From the NCBI GenBank assembly GCA_043720395.1, contig JAYSSR010000049.1:1-64000 (forward strand): a DNA stretch of 64,000 bases, written 5' to 3'. Position 1 is the stretch's first letter, and every line of letters begins with the position of its first letter. This document shows, one piece after another, positions 25,083 through 34,671 of this stretch. The stretch comes from JANOYY01 sp043720395. Its GTDB lineage: Bacteria; Actinomycetota; Acidimicrobiia; Acidimicrobiales; JANYDT01. Below the pieces are notes generated by a model. That model searched no databases and had not been told where the DNA came from. It was given only the letters and a program-made list of their open reading frames with translations. The position numbers were made by a program, and so were the translations under genes.

Positions 25083-27092
25083 TCATTGAGAACCCGCAGC
25101 AAGCCCGCTCACGCCGACGGGGGCTTCCGATGAGCGCTTCGCTTTCTTGAGTCTCTTCTCCGCTGCCTGGGAGCGGAATGCCCCGGCGATTCCTTCCGGG
25201 TTCTGAATCGCCGTGAAGATCAGCAGCACTCCCCCGATGTAGAACTCCCATTTCCCGAGCGACCCGATCACCCGGGTCGTCGTGAAGAATGCGACACCCG
25301 ACGAAGCGACGATTCCCGATGCAACGGCACCACTCACGCTGGTGATGCCACCGAGGTACGCAACGGCAAGAGCCGCGAGGGACGCCACCGTTCCGTAGGA
25401 GACATCAGAGACTGACCCGAACCGGTAGCCGATCAGACAACCGCCGATTCCGGCGATGAACGACGACACGGCGAAGACCATCATCTTGCCGTTGGCGACG
25501 TTGATGCCGATGGCACTCGCGGCCCGCTCGTTCGAACGGATCGCCAGCATCCGCCGACCGGTCGAGCTCTTGCGAACGTTGGCCACGAGCACGCACAGAA
25601 CGAGCACCACGACCACCAGGAATATCCCGAAGATCGGTCGAGAGGACTTGTTGCCGAGAATCAAGCCGACGTCCCACCCGCCGATCTTCGGATTCGGAAC
25701 CTTGGCACCAGCGGTCTTGGTATCGCCGATGAAGTCGGGGTTCTTGAACAAGAACTCCGCAACGGTAACGCCCCCCGCGAGCGTGATGATCGCGAGGTTC
25801 GTTCCTCGAACGCGTAATGCGGGTAGCCCGACGAGGAGACCGAACGCGGTCGCAACCAACGCGGCAAGGAGGGGTGCGATCGGAAAGGGGATCTCCCATC
25901 GAACGGCGAGTTTGGAGAGCGTGAACCCGGCTACGCCGGCAAACGCCATCTGCGCAAGCGACGTCTGACCGCCAAAGCCGGTGAGCACTACCAACGAAAG
26001 CGCGAAAACGATCGCGATCAGCGTCGTCATGATCGCGCCACGCCAGAGCGGCCCGAGGAACAGCAAACCAGCGACCGCTGCCGCGGCCGGCATGAGCGCG
26101 GTGAAGGGAGTCATCCTTGCCGGAGGCACTTCGGGAAGTTTCCAGTTGTCGACCGCACCGCGGTCGGGCAGACGTTCACCAAGGGCCACCATCGCAATGA
26201 TGATCACGATGAATGGCAGGCCTTCCCGAGCTCCGTACTTCGGGAACCAGGTGAGGTCGTTTTGGAGCTTCGTGAACACCGATTGGATCATGCCGATCGC
26301 CATGCCGACGGCGACCGTCGGAAGAGGCTTCTTGAATTCACCTATCAACGCGGCACCGACGGCCGGAATGAGGAAGGCGAAGGTCAGCACCGTGGTGTTC
26401 AGGTAGATCATCGGTGCCGCGAGAATGGCCACCAGACCGCCGATAACCGAAGCGATGACGAAGCTCGCGCCGGCCAGCAGATCCGGTGAGAAGCCGAGCA
26501 GAACGGCACCTTTCTCGTTCTCGGCAGCAGCGCGGGTGATCAAGCCGACGCGGGTGAAGCGGAGGGTTGCCCAAAGCGCGGCGGCCATGACGAGAACGAT
26601 GAAGGCGAGCCAGAGACCATCGCGCGGAATCGTCAGACCGGAAGCGATCGTCACGGGATCCCTCGGCAGGATGTTCGGGACACGAAAAACTGTCGTGTCG
26701 CCGAAACGGCCCCGAACAAGGTCCATGAGCAGGATCACCAACCCGACGCTCGCAACGACACGGGCGAGCGCCGGGGCTTTTCGAAGCGGCCGGAAGACGA
26801 GCAGATAGACAAGGAGCCCCAATGCCGCAGCAGTGGCCATGGCGAGAAAGAACGCCCACCGGAACCCGACGTCGCCACCGAAGTGGTAGCGCGCCGGGAG
26901 TCCGGGAACGGGAAACGGGTATGCGCCTGCTCGAAGGTCGGCGTAGACGAACGCGGTCCACATCGCCATACCGCCATAGGCGAAGTTCACGATGCCCGAG
27001 CCCTGGTAGGTGATGACCAACCCCAGCCCGAACGCCGCGATGATTGCTGCCGCTCCGCTACCGAGCAGCAAATAGAAGACGTAGTCGGTCAC
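25083..27092 (-). CDS. Fused LivH-LivM ABC permease (system 2)
   Basis: 669 residues. LivH-like half: GSGIVNFAYGGMAMW (about 31-45), LITRAAAENEKGAVLLGF coupling loop. LivM-like half from about 340: LSLVVLTGFGGQTSLAQ, LPALRVRGTNLAIITLA and IRSNERAASAIGINVANG. Same fusion order as the permease at 11289-13640 but without its long C-terminal extension. Ends in a basic tail (EKRLKKAKRSS). Confidence 0.88.
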   Translation of the reverse strand: MTDYVFYLLLGSGAAAIIAAFGLGLVITYQGSGIVNFAYGGMAMWTAFVYADLRAGAYPFPVPGLPARYHFGGDVGFRWAFFLAMATAAALGLLVYLLVFRPLRKAPALARVVASVGLVILLMDLVRGRFGDTTVFRVPNILPRDPVTIASGLTIPRDGLWLAFIVLVMAAALWATLRFTRVGLITRAAAENEKGAVLLGFSPDLLAGASFVIASVIGGLVAILAAPMIYLNTTVLTFAFLIPAVGAALIGEFKKPLPTVAVGMAIGMIQSVFTKLQNDLTWFPKYGAREGLPFIVIIIAMVALGERLPDRGAVDNWKLPEVPPARMTPFTALMPAAAAVAGLLFLGPLWRGAIMTTLIAIVFALSLVVLTGFGGQTSLAQMAFAGVAGFTLSKLAVRWEIPFPIAPLLAALVATAFGLLVGLPALRVRGTNLAIITLAGGVTVAEFLFKNPDFIGDTKTAGAKVPNPKIGGWDVGLILGNKSSRPIFGIFLVVVVLVLCVLVANVRKSSTGRRMLAIRSNERAASAIGINVANGKMMVFAVSSFIAGIGGCLIGYRFGSVSDVSYGTVASLAALAVAYLGGITSVSGAVASGIVASSGVAFFTTTRVIGSLGKWEFYIGGVLLIFTAIQNPEGIAGAFRSQAAEKRLKKAKRSSEAPVGVSGLAAGSQ

Positions 27093-27128
27093 GAGAGACG
27101 AACGTTGGTCAGAGTAGGAGTCGGTTGG

Positions 27129-28382
27129 CTACGGAAGGAACGGCTTTACGTCAACCGACTCGAGCCCGGGAATGGTGACGTTGCCGTCCTTCGTGTATTC
27201 AGCCACGGGGAACGAGAACGCGCAGACGGCTGGGTAGGTCGGCACCGACCCACATTCCAGTTTTGCGCCACTCGGCCACACGTTCGTTCCACGCACCGTC
27301 TGGAAGTAGGCGAACAGCGACGCTCCGGTGACCTTCAATTTCTTCGTCTTCATCCGGTTGGCGTGCTCGGCCATCGTCATGATGCCCTGGACGCCGAGCA
27401 CTCCGAGACCCAGTGCACCCGGGTCGATTTCCGCGGGCTTGACCTTGCGCACCGGGGCCGTAATGTTCTGGAGGATGGAGCGCTCCGGGGTGAGCTGGTC
27501 CGTTTGGGCACCGGGGAATGCCCAGCCGAGCAAGTCGTCGCCGGCAGCGGCGCGTACGTTCGAGCCCGCGCAGATGATTGTGGACAGCACCGGAATCTTG
27601 ATGCCGAGAGACGCCCGTCCGCGGATCGTACCGATGCATCCGGCATCGCCATACAGCGAGATCAACACTTGGGGATTGTCCTTCGAAGCTTCACGCATCA
27701 GGCCCTGGTAGCCGGCATCGGTCTCGTTGTCGCCGCCTTTCACGGTCTTGAAGGTGATCCCGGCCTTCTTGAGCGATCCCTCCAGCGCAGCAACGGTGCC
27801 GGCGGTTCCGGGATTGTCGGCGGCGAGGATGCCGACGTTCTTCGCGTTGTACTTGATCTTTGCGGCGGCAGCCGTAGCTGCCATCGAGGTGGCATTTCCT
27901 CCTCCGAAGAGAACGGCCTTCGCGGTGTAGTCGCCCGGAAGGATCGGGAGCACGCCGAAGACCGGGATCCCGGCTGCGTCGTAGGTCGCGTAACCGGGGA
28001 AGATGTCGAGACCGAGGAGAATCGCGTCGACCTTCTTGCCGACGAGTTCCTGGGCGCACGCCGCTGACGTTTCCGGCGAGGCCTTGACCACACACGCCTC
28101 AAGCTTGATCTTGCGACCACCCATGCCGCCGCGCTTGTTCAAGTAGTCGACCGCGCTCTGGGCGAATGTGCGGATCTCCGGATAGTCAAGTCCCCCGGCC
28201 GCACCTTCGGTATTGGTCATCCCGATCGTGAACACGGGGCCCGTGGCTGGCTTGAGGGTGGGGAAGTTGTTAGCTGGTGTCGCCTTCGCTTTTGCCGCCC
28301 CGTGTGCTGGCGTTGTCAGCGCCACGGTTGCGGAAAGCGACAATGCGGCGAGCAATGCGACAGTGCGTGTGGTGGGTTTCAT
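27129..28382 (-). CDS. Substrate-binding protein of LIV transporter 2
   Basis: 417 residues from ATG 28382, with a signal peptide: basic KPTTR, hydrophobic VALLAALSLSATVALT and an AHG-AA cleavage zone. The mature part is a type I periplasmic-binding fold: GPVFTIGMTNTEGAAGGLDY, GGRKIKLEACVVKASPETSA and a Gly-rich hinge. It lies 36 bp upstream of the permease. Like the first system, it has cysteines in the N-terminal lobe (CVV, CAQE) that may form a disulphide. Substrate unknown. Confidence 0.85.
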   Translation of the reverse strand: MKPTTRTVALLAALSLSATVALTTPAHGAAKAKATPANNFPTLKPATGPVFTIGMTNTEGAAGGLDYPEIRTFAQSAVDYLNKRGGMGGRKIKLEACVVKASPETSAACAQELVGKKVDAILLGLDIFPGYATYDAAGIPVFGVLPILPGDYTAKAVLFGGGNATSMAATAAAAKIKYNAKNVGILAADNPGTAGTVAALEGSLKKAGITFKTVKGGDNETDAGYQGLMREASKDNPQVLISLYGDAGCIGTIRGRASLGIKIPVLSTIICAGSNVRAAAGDDLLGWAFPGAQTDQLTPERSILQNITAPVRKVKPAEIDPGALGLGVLGVQGIMTMAEHANRMKTKKLKVTGASLFAYFQTVRGTNVWPSGAKLECGSVPTYPAVCAFSFPVAEYTKDGNVTIPGLESVDVKPFLP

Positions 28383-28440
28383 GGGTTTCGTATGCTCCTT
28401 GATTGTGGTTTGTCGGCAGATCGGGAATTGGTTGTTGACA

Positions 28441-29508
28441 TCAGGCAGCTGTTGTTGACAGCCCCATTGCGGTGCCAACGTCGAGGTCATCAACGGCGGT
28501 AAACGTGCGGCGGACCAGCGCATCAAACAGTGCCGACCCGCGCTCGTTCGATGGGTCAATTGCCAGCAGGCTCGCCCCGAAGGAACTGGCGTAGAACAGC
28601 AATCCTTCGAGGTACCCGCGTCGCACGCCGTCCAGCGTGACCGCATCGGCGGGAACGCCCGCAGCGTGCAAACCAGTGATGTATCGCTCGATCAGGTCGT
28701 CCTCATGTGCTCGACGCATCTCGACGCTGAGATTGTTCGCGCAGAAATACACAAGGTCGGCCTGCCCGGGTGCCCGCATGCACATCTGCCAGTCGATCAC
28801 GACAACGCTGCCGTCACCTCGGAAGAACATATTGTCGAGCCGGAAGTCCCCATGTGTGAGCGTGGGACGATCGTCGTAATGACCCCGGATCCATTCCGGG
28901 ATGCCTGCGACGAAGTGTTCGCACCACCGAAGGCAGCGAGGCGGGAGCTCACCGGCGAAGCGTTCGAGGAACAACGGCCAACCGATTTCGAACGTCGATC
29001 CAATCGTGAGGATCGACGGATCGTCGAGACCGGGCAGCCACGTGAACGTCGTGAGGAGTGGATGTTCGAACCAGGCGGCGTGATGGCGAGCGAGCAGATC
29101 GATCGCCCGCTCGGCCTGATCCAACGTGGCACCCGCCACTTGATCTCCCGGCACGGCTGGCGCAAGATCTTCGAGCACCAGGCAGGGTGGTTCGGCAATG
29201 TTCACCAGCGCCTTGGGAACCCGAATGTTCAGCCGGGGAGCGACGTCCCGGTAGAAGCAGTGCTCTCGCTCCCACACGCGCATCGTCTCGCCGATGAAGT
29301 GTCCGCCGGGATCGGATGTGGGTAGCTTCACGATCACCGTTGACGGTGCGGTCGGCACCGACGAACGCAAGGTGACGCGAGCCAGCTGGCCCATGAATCC
29401 GTGGCCCTCGGCGATCCGTTCAACGCCGATACCTTCGAGAGCGACGCCCAGTGCCTCGGCCATCCAATCGACGGTTATGTCCGTCAGGGTTTGCGGCGTA
29501 GCGGGCAT
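28441..29508 (-). CDS. APH/ecdysteroid-kinase-like phosphotransferase
   Basis: 355 residues. Nucleotide lobe with GQLARVTLR and STVIVKLPTSDPG, hinge LVLEDLAPAVPGDQVAGAT, catalytic loop LTHGDFRLDNMFF (HGD-x4-N) and metal-binding VVIDWQMCMR. The end, DPSNERGSALFDALVRR, is shared with the kinase at 16155-17237 (DPGNERGRVLLDAMVTR), so they are paralogues. It lies between the CCO-type gene and the transporter, 48 and 58 bp from each, in one transcription unit. Kinase acting on an alcohol or hydroxyacyl intermediate is inferred. Confidence 0.82.
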   Translation of the reverse strand: MPATPQTLTDITVDWMAEALGVALEGIGVERIAEGHGFMGQLARVTLRSSVPTAPSTVIVKLPTSDPGGHFIGETMRVWEREHCFYRDVAPRLNIRVPKALVNIAEPPCLVLEDLAPAVPGDQVAGATLDQAERAIDLLARHHAAWFEHPLLTTFTWLPGLDDPSILTIGSTFEIGWPLFLERFAGELPPRCLRWCEHFVAGIPEWIRGHYDDRPTLTHGDFRLDNMFFRGDGSVVVIDWQMCMRAPGQADLVYFCANNLSVEMRRAHEDDLIERYITGLHAAGVPADAVTLDGVRRGYLEGLLFYASSFGASLLAIDPSNERGSALFDALVRRTFTAVDDLDVGTAMGLSTTAA

Positions 29509-29556
29509 CGAACAGCGATTCTCGAACGTCGGCTCTCTCCGGGTCGATTCCGGCGG

Positions 29557-30912
29557 TCAGTCGACGACGGTTGCGTCGACCCAGCTGCCATGGAAGCCGA
29601 ACGGCACGCGTGGAAGGTGAACCGCGGCGACCGGATCGTCGCTCATGCTCGCAGCGTCGTAGATGACGCACTCGCTGGATTCGGAATTCGCGTCGTACAC
29701 GTAGGTGATGAGGTAGCCATCGTCCTCGGCCTTCGCTCCTGCCGCTGGCACGAACACGGCCTCACCGGGCGAACGGCCGCGGCCCACGTTGACCTGCGAA
29801 CGGGCACCGGTTTGCTGGTCGTACTTGAGCAACATGCCGGTGGAGTCCTTGGCGTTTTCCAAGGTGGTGCCGAAATCGAAGCCGGTGAGATATCCGTAGC
29901 GGTGCTTCTGTCCGATGCGACCATCCGGAACACGCGGGAAATCGGCGGGCTGATCGTCGATCTGGCGCTCAGCGACGGTGCCCCCCTTCGTGTCAATGGT
30001 CCAGCGGTACAGCATCGGGCTCGGAAAGTCCAAGGCACCATCGCGCCACACATGGCTCATTCGTGAAACGTCGAGAACGATGTTGTCGCCGTCCTCATAG
30101 GCATTGAGGGGATGGAACACGTAACACGGATTGATGTCGTACCAAACCACGGAGGCGTCGTTTCCCGTGCGGGGCATGACGCCAAGACGGGCCGGGTAGT
30201 TGTCGTCCCAGTGGATCGGCATTTCTCCCTTCAGCGCCAGATCCATATCGAACACAGCGGGAAGATCCATGAAGATGATGAAGTTCTGCGTGACGTTGAA
30301 GTCATGCATCATCGTCGGCCCGCCCACAGTGATCTCCTCGCGCTGAACCAGCTGGCCGTCGGCCGAGACCCGGCGGTACGTGAGATAGGGCGGCATCGCC
30401 GAGTACCCGAATGCCAGCAGCTCGCCAGTCACCGGGCAGATCTTTGGATGGGCCGTGAACGATCCTGTCAGCTTGCCGCCGAAGTCGGTCGGCCCGACCG
30501 TCTCGAGCTTCCCATCAAGCGCGTACGGGAAATGGCCCTCCTCAAGCGCGAGGATCTTGCCCGCGTGTCCGATCACATGGGTGTTGGCCTTTGACGACGC
30601 CATGTCGAGCGCCACTTCAAGATCCAAGATATTGAGCTTCGGGTTCGCGATGAAGGGCGTCTTCACATAGCGATTGCGGTACCACTCCGCTTTTCCGCCA
30701 CGGAGGCGGACACCGTGGATCATCCCGTCGCCGAAGAACGGATGATCGCTCATCCCGGTGAATGGGTTGGCCCCGTTGCGCACGTAACGGCCGTCGAGCT
30801 CCGGTGGGATCACGCCCGAGACGCGAAGATCCGTAAGGGTGAGTTCCTCGTGGACAGGTGCCCCGTTTCCTCGCAGATGCGCTGGGCGAGAAAGCTCTTC
30901 GGTCGTTGACAT
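29557..30912 (-). CDS. Carotenoid-cleavage/lignostilbene-type dioxygenase
   Basis: 451 residues of the RPE65/CCO family. The four iron-binding histidines are visible: His155 (FTAHPKI), His203 (MMHDFNVT), His267 (YVFHPLN) and His441 (FGFHGSW), on a seven-blade propeller with the FGDGMIHGVRL motif near 60-70. These non-haem iron enzymes split a C=C bond of carotenoids, apocarotenoids or stilbenes, giving aldehydes or ketones. It is the first gene of the roughly 10-kb operon that imports and processes a compound, and a TTAC-N5-GTAA operator lies about 50 bp upstream. Likely the signature reaction of that pathway. Confidence 0.9.
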   Translation of the reverse strand: MSTTEELSRPAHLRGNGAPVHEELTLTDLRVSGVIPPELDGRYVRNGANPFTGMSDHPFFGDGMIHGVRLRGGKAEWYRNRYVKTPFIANPKLNILDLEVALDMASSKANTHVIGHAGKILALEEGHFPYALDGKLETVGPTDFGGKLTGSFTAHPKICPVTGELLAFGYSAMPPYLTYRRVSADGQLVQREEITVGGPTMMHDFNVTQNFIIFMDLPAVFDMDLALKGEMPIHWDDNYPARLGVMPRTGNDASVVWYDINPCYVFHPLNAYEDGDNIVLDVSRMSHVWRDGALDFPSPMLYRWTIDTKGGTVAERQIDDQPADFPRVPDGRIGQKHRYGYLTGFDFGTTLENAKDSTGMLLKYDQQTGARSQVNVGRGRSPGEAVFVPAAGAKAEDDGYLITYVYDANSESSECVIYDAASMSDDPVAAVHLPRVPFGFHGSWVDATVVD

Positions 30913-30963
30913 GGGTGTCCCTCAGTCCTGTTCAGTTGTTTGAAGTGACCAGTGCCACATCAA

Positions 30964-30980
30964 TTTACCCAGAGTAAGTA
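30964..30980. promoter_or_regulatory. Candidate TetR operator upstream of the CCO operon
   Basis: TTTACCCAGAGTAAGTA: an inverted repeat TTAC-N5-GTAA (30965-30977), 53 bp before the CCO start. The same arrangement occurs at 33878-33890 next to the TetR gene at 33165-33791, which points to a shared regulator. Confidence 0.5.
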
Positions 30981-31033
30981 TTTTCGTCAAGGGCCAATCC
31001 GAGTGGTCTCACGGTGGGCTGCGACCTCGCGGG

Positions 31034-32281
31034 CTACCTCGAAGTCGGAGTTGGCCCGCCACTGCCCGCGAACTCCGGAGCAGCGTCATGTCCGAGGAAG
31101 ATGCGGCCAAGCTCGGCGTAGAGCGGATGCGCTACCCAACGGTGGGTCGCGCACCCATGGGCATCGCGGAGCTTGCGCTCGAGTGGACTGTCCATGCGGA
31201 TCGCGCTCGTCCCGCCCGCATTGTGGACCGAGTCGACCACGTGCATCGAGGCGTTCGCGGCATGAGTGCAGGCGAGACGGGCGATCTGCGTAGCTTTCGC
31301 CGAGGGAGCGTCACGGCCCCCACGCAGTTCATCCTCGACCTGGCCCATCGCTTCGAACAGGAAGGCGCGAGCGGCCCGCAGATTGGCCTCGCCCTCACCC
31401 ATCCGAAGGTGCGCTCCCGGACGGTCGCGCAGCAGCACGGTGGAAAGCATCGGTGTCTTTGCATTCGCGAGTTCGACGAACGCATCGAGTGCCCCACGTG
31501 CGACGCCGATCGCGACTGCCGCTTTGTTGTAGGCCAGACGCAGCGGAACCGGGATGCGGTACACGGGATTGTCGTAGAGCGGCGGCATGGTCACGAGATC
31601 GACGCCGGCGAAACGAGCCGGAACCAGGCCACCATTGGCGACAACGTCGTGGCTTCCGGACCCCCGCAGCCCGGACACGTCCCACGTATCCTGGATCTCC
31701 CACTCGCTGCGATGGAGCATCCACAACTTCACCACCGGCGCGCCACCGACGAGCTTCACCGCGTCGTTCTCGAACACCGGCGCGATCATGAAGCACCACG
31801 CGGCGTTGTGGCATCCGCTGATGAACGTGGCCTGCCCCCACACCCGGTAGCTCCCATCGGGCTGAGGCACCGCTCGTGACGGCAGTGTGCCGGGGCCTCC
31901 GCCTCCGCACATCACCACCCGCGGATTGTCGAGGTAGACCTCCCGCGCCAGCTCCGCGTCCATCCCTCCAGCAGCCATGGCGTTGATCTCGGAGCCGAGC
32001 ATCACGTTCCAGCCCACGGACGCGTCGATGGCCGAAATCGCTTCCAGCACTTCGATCGTCTCGCCGACCGACGCGTCTTCGCCGCCTAGGTCACGTGGGA
32101 TGGTGAATCGGAAGAGGCCCTTGTCGATCAACGCGTCGATGACCCAGGTCGGGCATCGCCGCAGCAGTTGTGCCTCGTCGCCCGCGCGGCGGATGTCATC
32201 GGCAAGTTCCGCGACGCGGGCGAGCGGGGACCCTTGCCCCACGACGTTCACTTCCTGGGGATGCAGTTCGGACTCGTCCAT
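31034..32281 (-). CDS. Acyl-CoA-dehydrogenase-fold flavin monooxygenase or dehydrogenase
   Basis: 415 residues with the ACAD domain order: helical N-terminus (FRFTIPRDLGGEDASVGET), a beta middle domain (GSYRVWGQATFISGCHNAAW, DVSGLRGSGSHDV) and a C-terminal four-helix domain (LACTHAANASMHVVDSVHNAGG). The absence of the usual catalytic Glu context and the GQATFISGC segment favour the group D flavin monooxygenases (HsaA/HpaB-type) over a true acyl-CoA dehydrogenase. Such enzymes hydroxylate phenols using reduced flavin. It follows the MaoC pair by 6 bp in the TetR operon. Confidence 0.75.
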   Translation of the reverse strand: MDESELHPQEVNVVGQGSPLARVAELADDIRRAGDEAQLLRRCPTWVIDALIDKGLFRFTIPRDLGGEDASVGETIEVLEAISAIDASVGWNVMLGSEINAMAAGGMDAELAREVYLDNPRVVMCGGGGPGTLPSRAVPQPDGSYRVWGQATFISGCHNAAWCFMIAPVFENDAVKLVGGAPVVKLWMLHRSEWEIQDTWDVSGLRGSGSHDVVANGGLVPARFAGVDLVTMPPLYDNPVYRIPVPLRLAYNKAAVAIGVARGALDAFVELANAKTPMLSTVLLRDRPGAHLRMGEGEANLRAARAFLFEAMGQVEDELRGGRDAPSAKATQIARLACTHAANASMHVVDSVHNAGGTSAIRMDSPLERKLRDAHGCATHRWVAHPLYAELGRIFLGHDAAPEFAGSGGPTPTSR

Positions 32282-32287
32282 GCGACT

Positions 32288-32734
32288 TCAGCTCCTGACG
32301 CCGGGCGAGCCGGGCGATTGAACGCCAACATTGCTATTCACAGCGACGACGGCAGTCCCGTCGACAACGTGTTCGCCGTCGCGTTCGAGCCACACCTCGC
32401 AGGTCGCTCGCCCTTCTCCGCCGATCATGTCCACGGCGGTCACCCGACCACACGCGACAACGCGATCACCATCGAGTACGGGTCGTGCGAATGACACAGT
32501 CAGTCGTCGAACACATGCTGGGCCGGCCCATTCCAACAGCATGTTCACGATGTAACTGAGGTTGAGCGGACCCTGGTTGATGACGCGTCCGCCGAGGCCG
32601 ATCAGCTCGTTCGCCGCTCGGTCCCAGTGGACCGGGTAGGGGTCGCGCAGGATCGCCGCCATCGTCTTCATGGGAGCCGGATCGACACTGTCCATCGACC
32701 AGCTCGGGATGATGTCGCCGATCTGCACGATCAT
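32288..32734 (-). CDS. MaoC-like hydratase subunit
   Basis: 148 residues from ATG 32734, overlapping the upstream subunit stop by ATGA. Hot-dog fold with the hydratase-2 pattern YPVHWDRAANELIGLGGRVINQGPL, where the His and Asp near residue 37 are the usual catalytic dyad region, and VRRLTVSFARPVLDGDRV. With the upstream MaoC-like protein it would form a heteromeric double-hot-dog enoyl-CoA hydratase, as for ChsH1/ChsH2-type steroid enzymes. Confidence 0.78.
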   Translation of the reverse strand: MIVQIGDIIPSWSMDSVDPAPMKTMAAILRDPYPVHWDRAANELIGLGGRVINQGPLNLSYIVNMLLEWAGPACVRRLTVSFARPVLDGDRVVACGRVTAVDMIGGEGRATCEVWLERDGEHVVDGTAVVAVNSNVGVQSPGSPGVRS

Positions 32735-33168
32735 TGCCCGTCCCGCCGAAACTTCCACCGGTTGGTCACCCTCGCCACCAGCGTCTCGCCGTCGTGCAGC
32801 TCGATCCGAAAGGCAACGCGGTCGACAATCGCACCGGCGTCGGTGGTCGTTCGTTCCGCTTCGACGATGCCGCCGTCGACCCGGTAGTCGACTTCTTCGC
32901 GCAGTGGATGGAAGTACTCCCAGTCGTAGCTCTCCAACCCGACGGAACCCGCTCCGCTCGCTTCGCCCAGCCGGAACAGCTCGGCGATGGAGGTGCCCGC
33001 GCCGAGGATCGGTGCGTGGAAAAGCACAACGGGGTGGGCGAGGTCGTCGGGCATCGGAACGCGCCGCGTGCAATCGGTGAGTAGCCAGTTCTCCCAGTGT
33101 GCTATGCGGTACTGGCCACCTGGGAAGCGGTGGCCGACGAGCGCACGGACGTGATCTTCCGTCATCAT
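32731..33168 (-). CDS. MaoC N-terminal-type hydratase subunit
   Basis: 145 residues from ATG 33168 (or 33165), overlapping the TetR stop. Segments HWENWLLTDCTRR, HPVVLFHAPILGAG, EYFHPLREEVDYRV and VTNRWKFRR fit the FAS1-type MaoC_dehydrat_N fold, which lacks the catalytic dyad and pairs with a catalytic subunit. The tight ATGA overlap with the next gene supports a 1:1 complex. Confidence 0.75.
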   Translation of the reverse strand: MMTEDHVRALVGHRFPGGQYRIAHWENWLLTDCTRRVPMPDDLAHPVVLFHAPILGAGTSIAELFRLGEASGAGSVGLESYDWEYFHPLREEVDYRVDGGIVEAERTTTDAGAIVDRVAFRIELHDGETLVARVTNRWKFRRDGQ

Positions 33169-33791
33169 GGGGTGGGCCGTTTCGACGGAACGCCTGCGAG
33201 CCCCGACCAGAGCAGATCGGCCACCTGTTCGGCAAGCTGATCCGCGGACTGATCGGACTGGGTGACCCACCAGAGCGATACGAGGTTCAGGAGGCCGACA
33301 ATCGCATACGACCACGCGACCGCAACGGAAGGGTCGAGTCCTTCCGCACGCCGCCAGGCTGCGAGTTGTTTGGACAGCGGCACGGCAGATCGCTCGGCAA
33401 GGTAGAGCGTGCGCTGCGGCATGTCTTCGGAAGTTCCGCCGGACACGAACAGAAAGAGCTCCCGGTGCTCCGCCAGCGTCTCGAGGTTGGATCGGACGAG
33501 GGCGACCATCCGTGTACGTCCGGTGCGACGCTTCCCCATAGCGGCTCGCGCGGCTTCTATGAGCCGATCGGCCAGTCTCTGCGCGAGCGCATCGGCAAGG
33601 TCTGCGCGGTTCCCGACACGGGCATACACAATCGGTTTCGTCACGCCAGCTTCTTGGGCAATCGCGTCGATGGAGACACCGGCACCGTCGCGGCGAATCG
33701 CGCGCTCAGCGGCGTCGAGCAGGTGTTCGCGTTCCACGACAGGTTGCCCCCCCACTGGGCGTCCGGGTTTGCGGCGGGCTCGATCGGTCAT
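33165..33791 (-). CDS. TetR-family regulator
   Basis: 208 residues from ATG 33791. HTH: VSIDAIAQEAGVTKPIVYAR then VGNRADL, classical TetR. The C-terminal ligand domain is helical and ends LLWSGLAGVPSKRPTP. It starts an operon with the MaoC pair and the flavin oxygenase and is divergent from the SDR at 33916. A TTAC-N5-GTAA palindrome in the shared promoter and another before the CCO operon suggest it controls both units. Its ligand may be a CoA ester of the pathway. Confidence 0.88.
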   Translation of the reverse strand: MTDRARRKPGRPVGGQPVVEREHLLDAAERAIRRDGAGVSIDAIAQEAGVTKPIVYARVGNRADLADALAQRLADRLIEAARAAMGKRRTGRTRMVALVRSNLETLAEHRELFLFVSGGTSEDMPQRTLYLAERSAVPLSKQLAAWRRAEGLDPSVAVAWSYAIVGLLNLVSLWWVTQSDQSADQLAEQVADLLWSGLAGVPSKRPTP

Positions 33792-33873
33792 AGGCGTATT
33801 TTTCCCGACATGACACTCCCTCGGCTGGACCGGCGCGGGTTGTGACACTCGCACGTTCGGTCATCATGTCATA

Positions 33874-33895
33874 GTATTTACCGCCAGTAAGATAT
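33874..33895. promoter_or_regulatory. Candidate TetR operator in the divergent promoter
   Basis: TTAC (33878-33881), five bases, GTAA (33887-33890), embedded in AT-rich sequence GTATTTAC...GTAAGATA. It lies 87 bp from the TetR start and 21 bp before the SDR start, so it could control both directions. Confidence 0.5.
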
Positions 33896-33915
33896 CGGCC
33901 CGACCGGGAGCATCC

Positions 33916-34671
33916 ATGCATGATCTGTTCAACCTTGCCGACGACGTTGCCGTGGTCACGGGCGCCGGTCGAGGCATCGGCGAGGGTATCGCCACCACGT
34001 TGGCCGACGCTGGAGCGGCGGTCGTGTGCGCGGCCAGACGAGTCGACGAAATCGAACGGGTCGCATCTGGGATACGGGCACGGGGCGGACGGGCCATCGC
34101 CGTTGCTACGGACGTCACGGACAACAGTGCGGTCGAAGCACTCGCCACCGCCGCAGTGAACGAGTTCGGTCACCTCGACATCTGGGTCAACAACGCTGGC
34201 GGTTCGCCAATCCAGACGCCGCTCACCGAACTCGATGCCAACGAATGGGACGCCACGCTGCGGCTGAACCTCACCGCCGTGTGGGTCTGCACAACCACCG
34301 CTGCGAGACACATGCGTGATGGAGGTCGCGTCGTGAACATCTCATCGCGGGCCGCAGTCATGACGGTGCCCGGGAGCGGGCACTACGCGGCAGCGAAGGC
34401 CGGGGTCAATTCGCTCACGGTCACCTTCGCCAAGGAACTCGGGCCGCGCCTCCGGGTCAACTGCGTGATGCCCGGTGCAGTGCCGACCGAGATCATGATG
34501 ACCGCGATGCGCATCGACGACGCCGACCTGCCGACGTTGGAACGTCGGCTTCGACTGCCGATGCGACGACTCGGCACGCCGGAGGACCTCGGGGCGGCGG
34601 TGCTGTATTTAGTGTCACCCGCTTCGAGCTGGGTCACGGGTCAGCTCCTTTCCGTCGACGGGGGCATGTGA
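33916..34671 (+). CDS. SDR oxidoreductase
   Basis: 251 residues: TGAGRGIG, AARRVDE, NNAGGSP, SSRAA and YAAAKAG (YxxxK), with VTGQLLSVDGG at the end. NADP-type specificity region. Its stop overlaps the start of the MDR gene. Very like the SDR at 21003-21788 in layout; both may reduce or oxidise hydroxy intermediates of the same route. Confidence 0.88.
   Translation: MHDLFNLADDVAVVTGAGRGIGEGIATTLADAGAAVVCAARRVDEIERVASGIRARGGRAIAVATDVTDNSAVEALATAAVNEFGHLDIWVNNAGGSPIQTPLTELDANEWDATLRLNLTAVWVCTTTAARHMRDGGRVVNISSRAAVMTVPGSGHYAAAKAGVNSLTVTFAKELGPRLRVNCVMPGAVPTEIMMTAMRIDDADLPTLERRLRLPMRRLGTPEDLGAAVLYLVSPASSWVTGQLLSVDGGM

Noticed and set aside
30964..30980. Rho-independent terminator between the flavin oxygenase and CCO genes
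   Set aside because: The arms are only 4 bp with no GC-rich stem or T-tract; the repeat at the TetR promoter suggests an operator.
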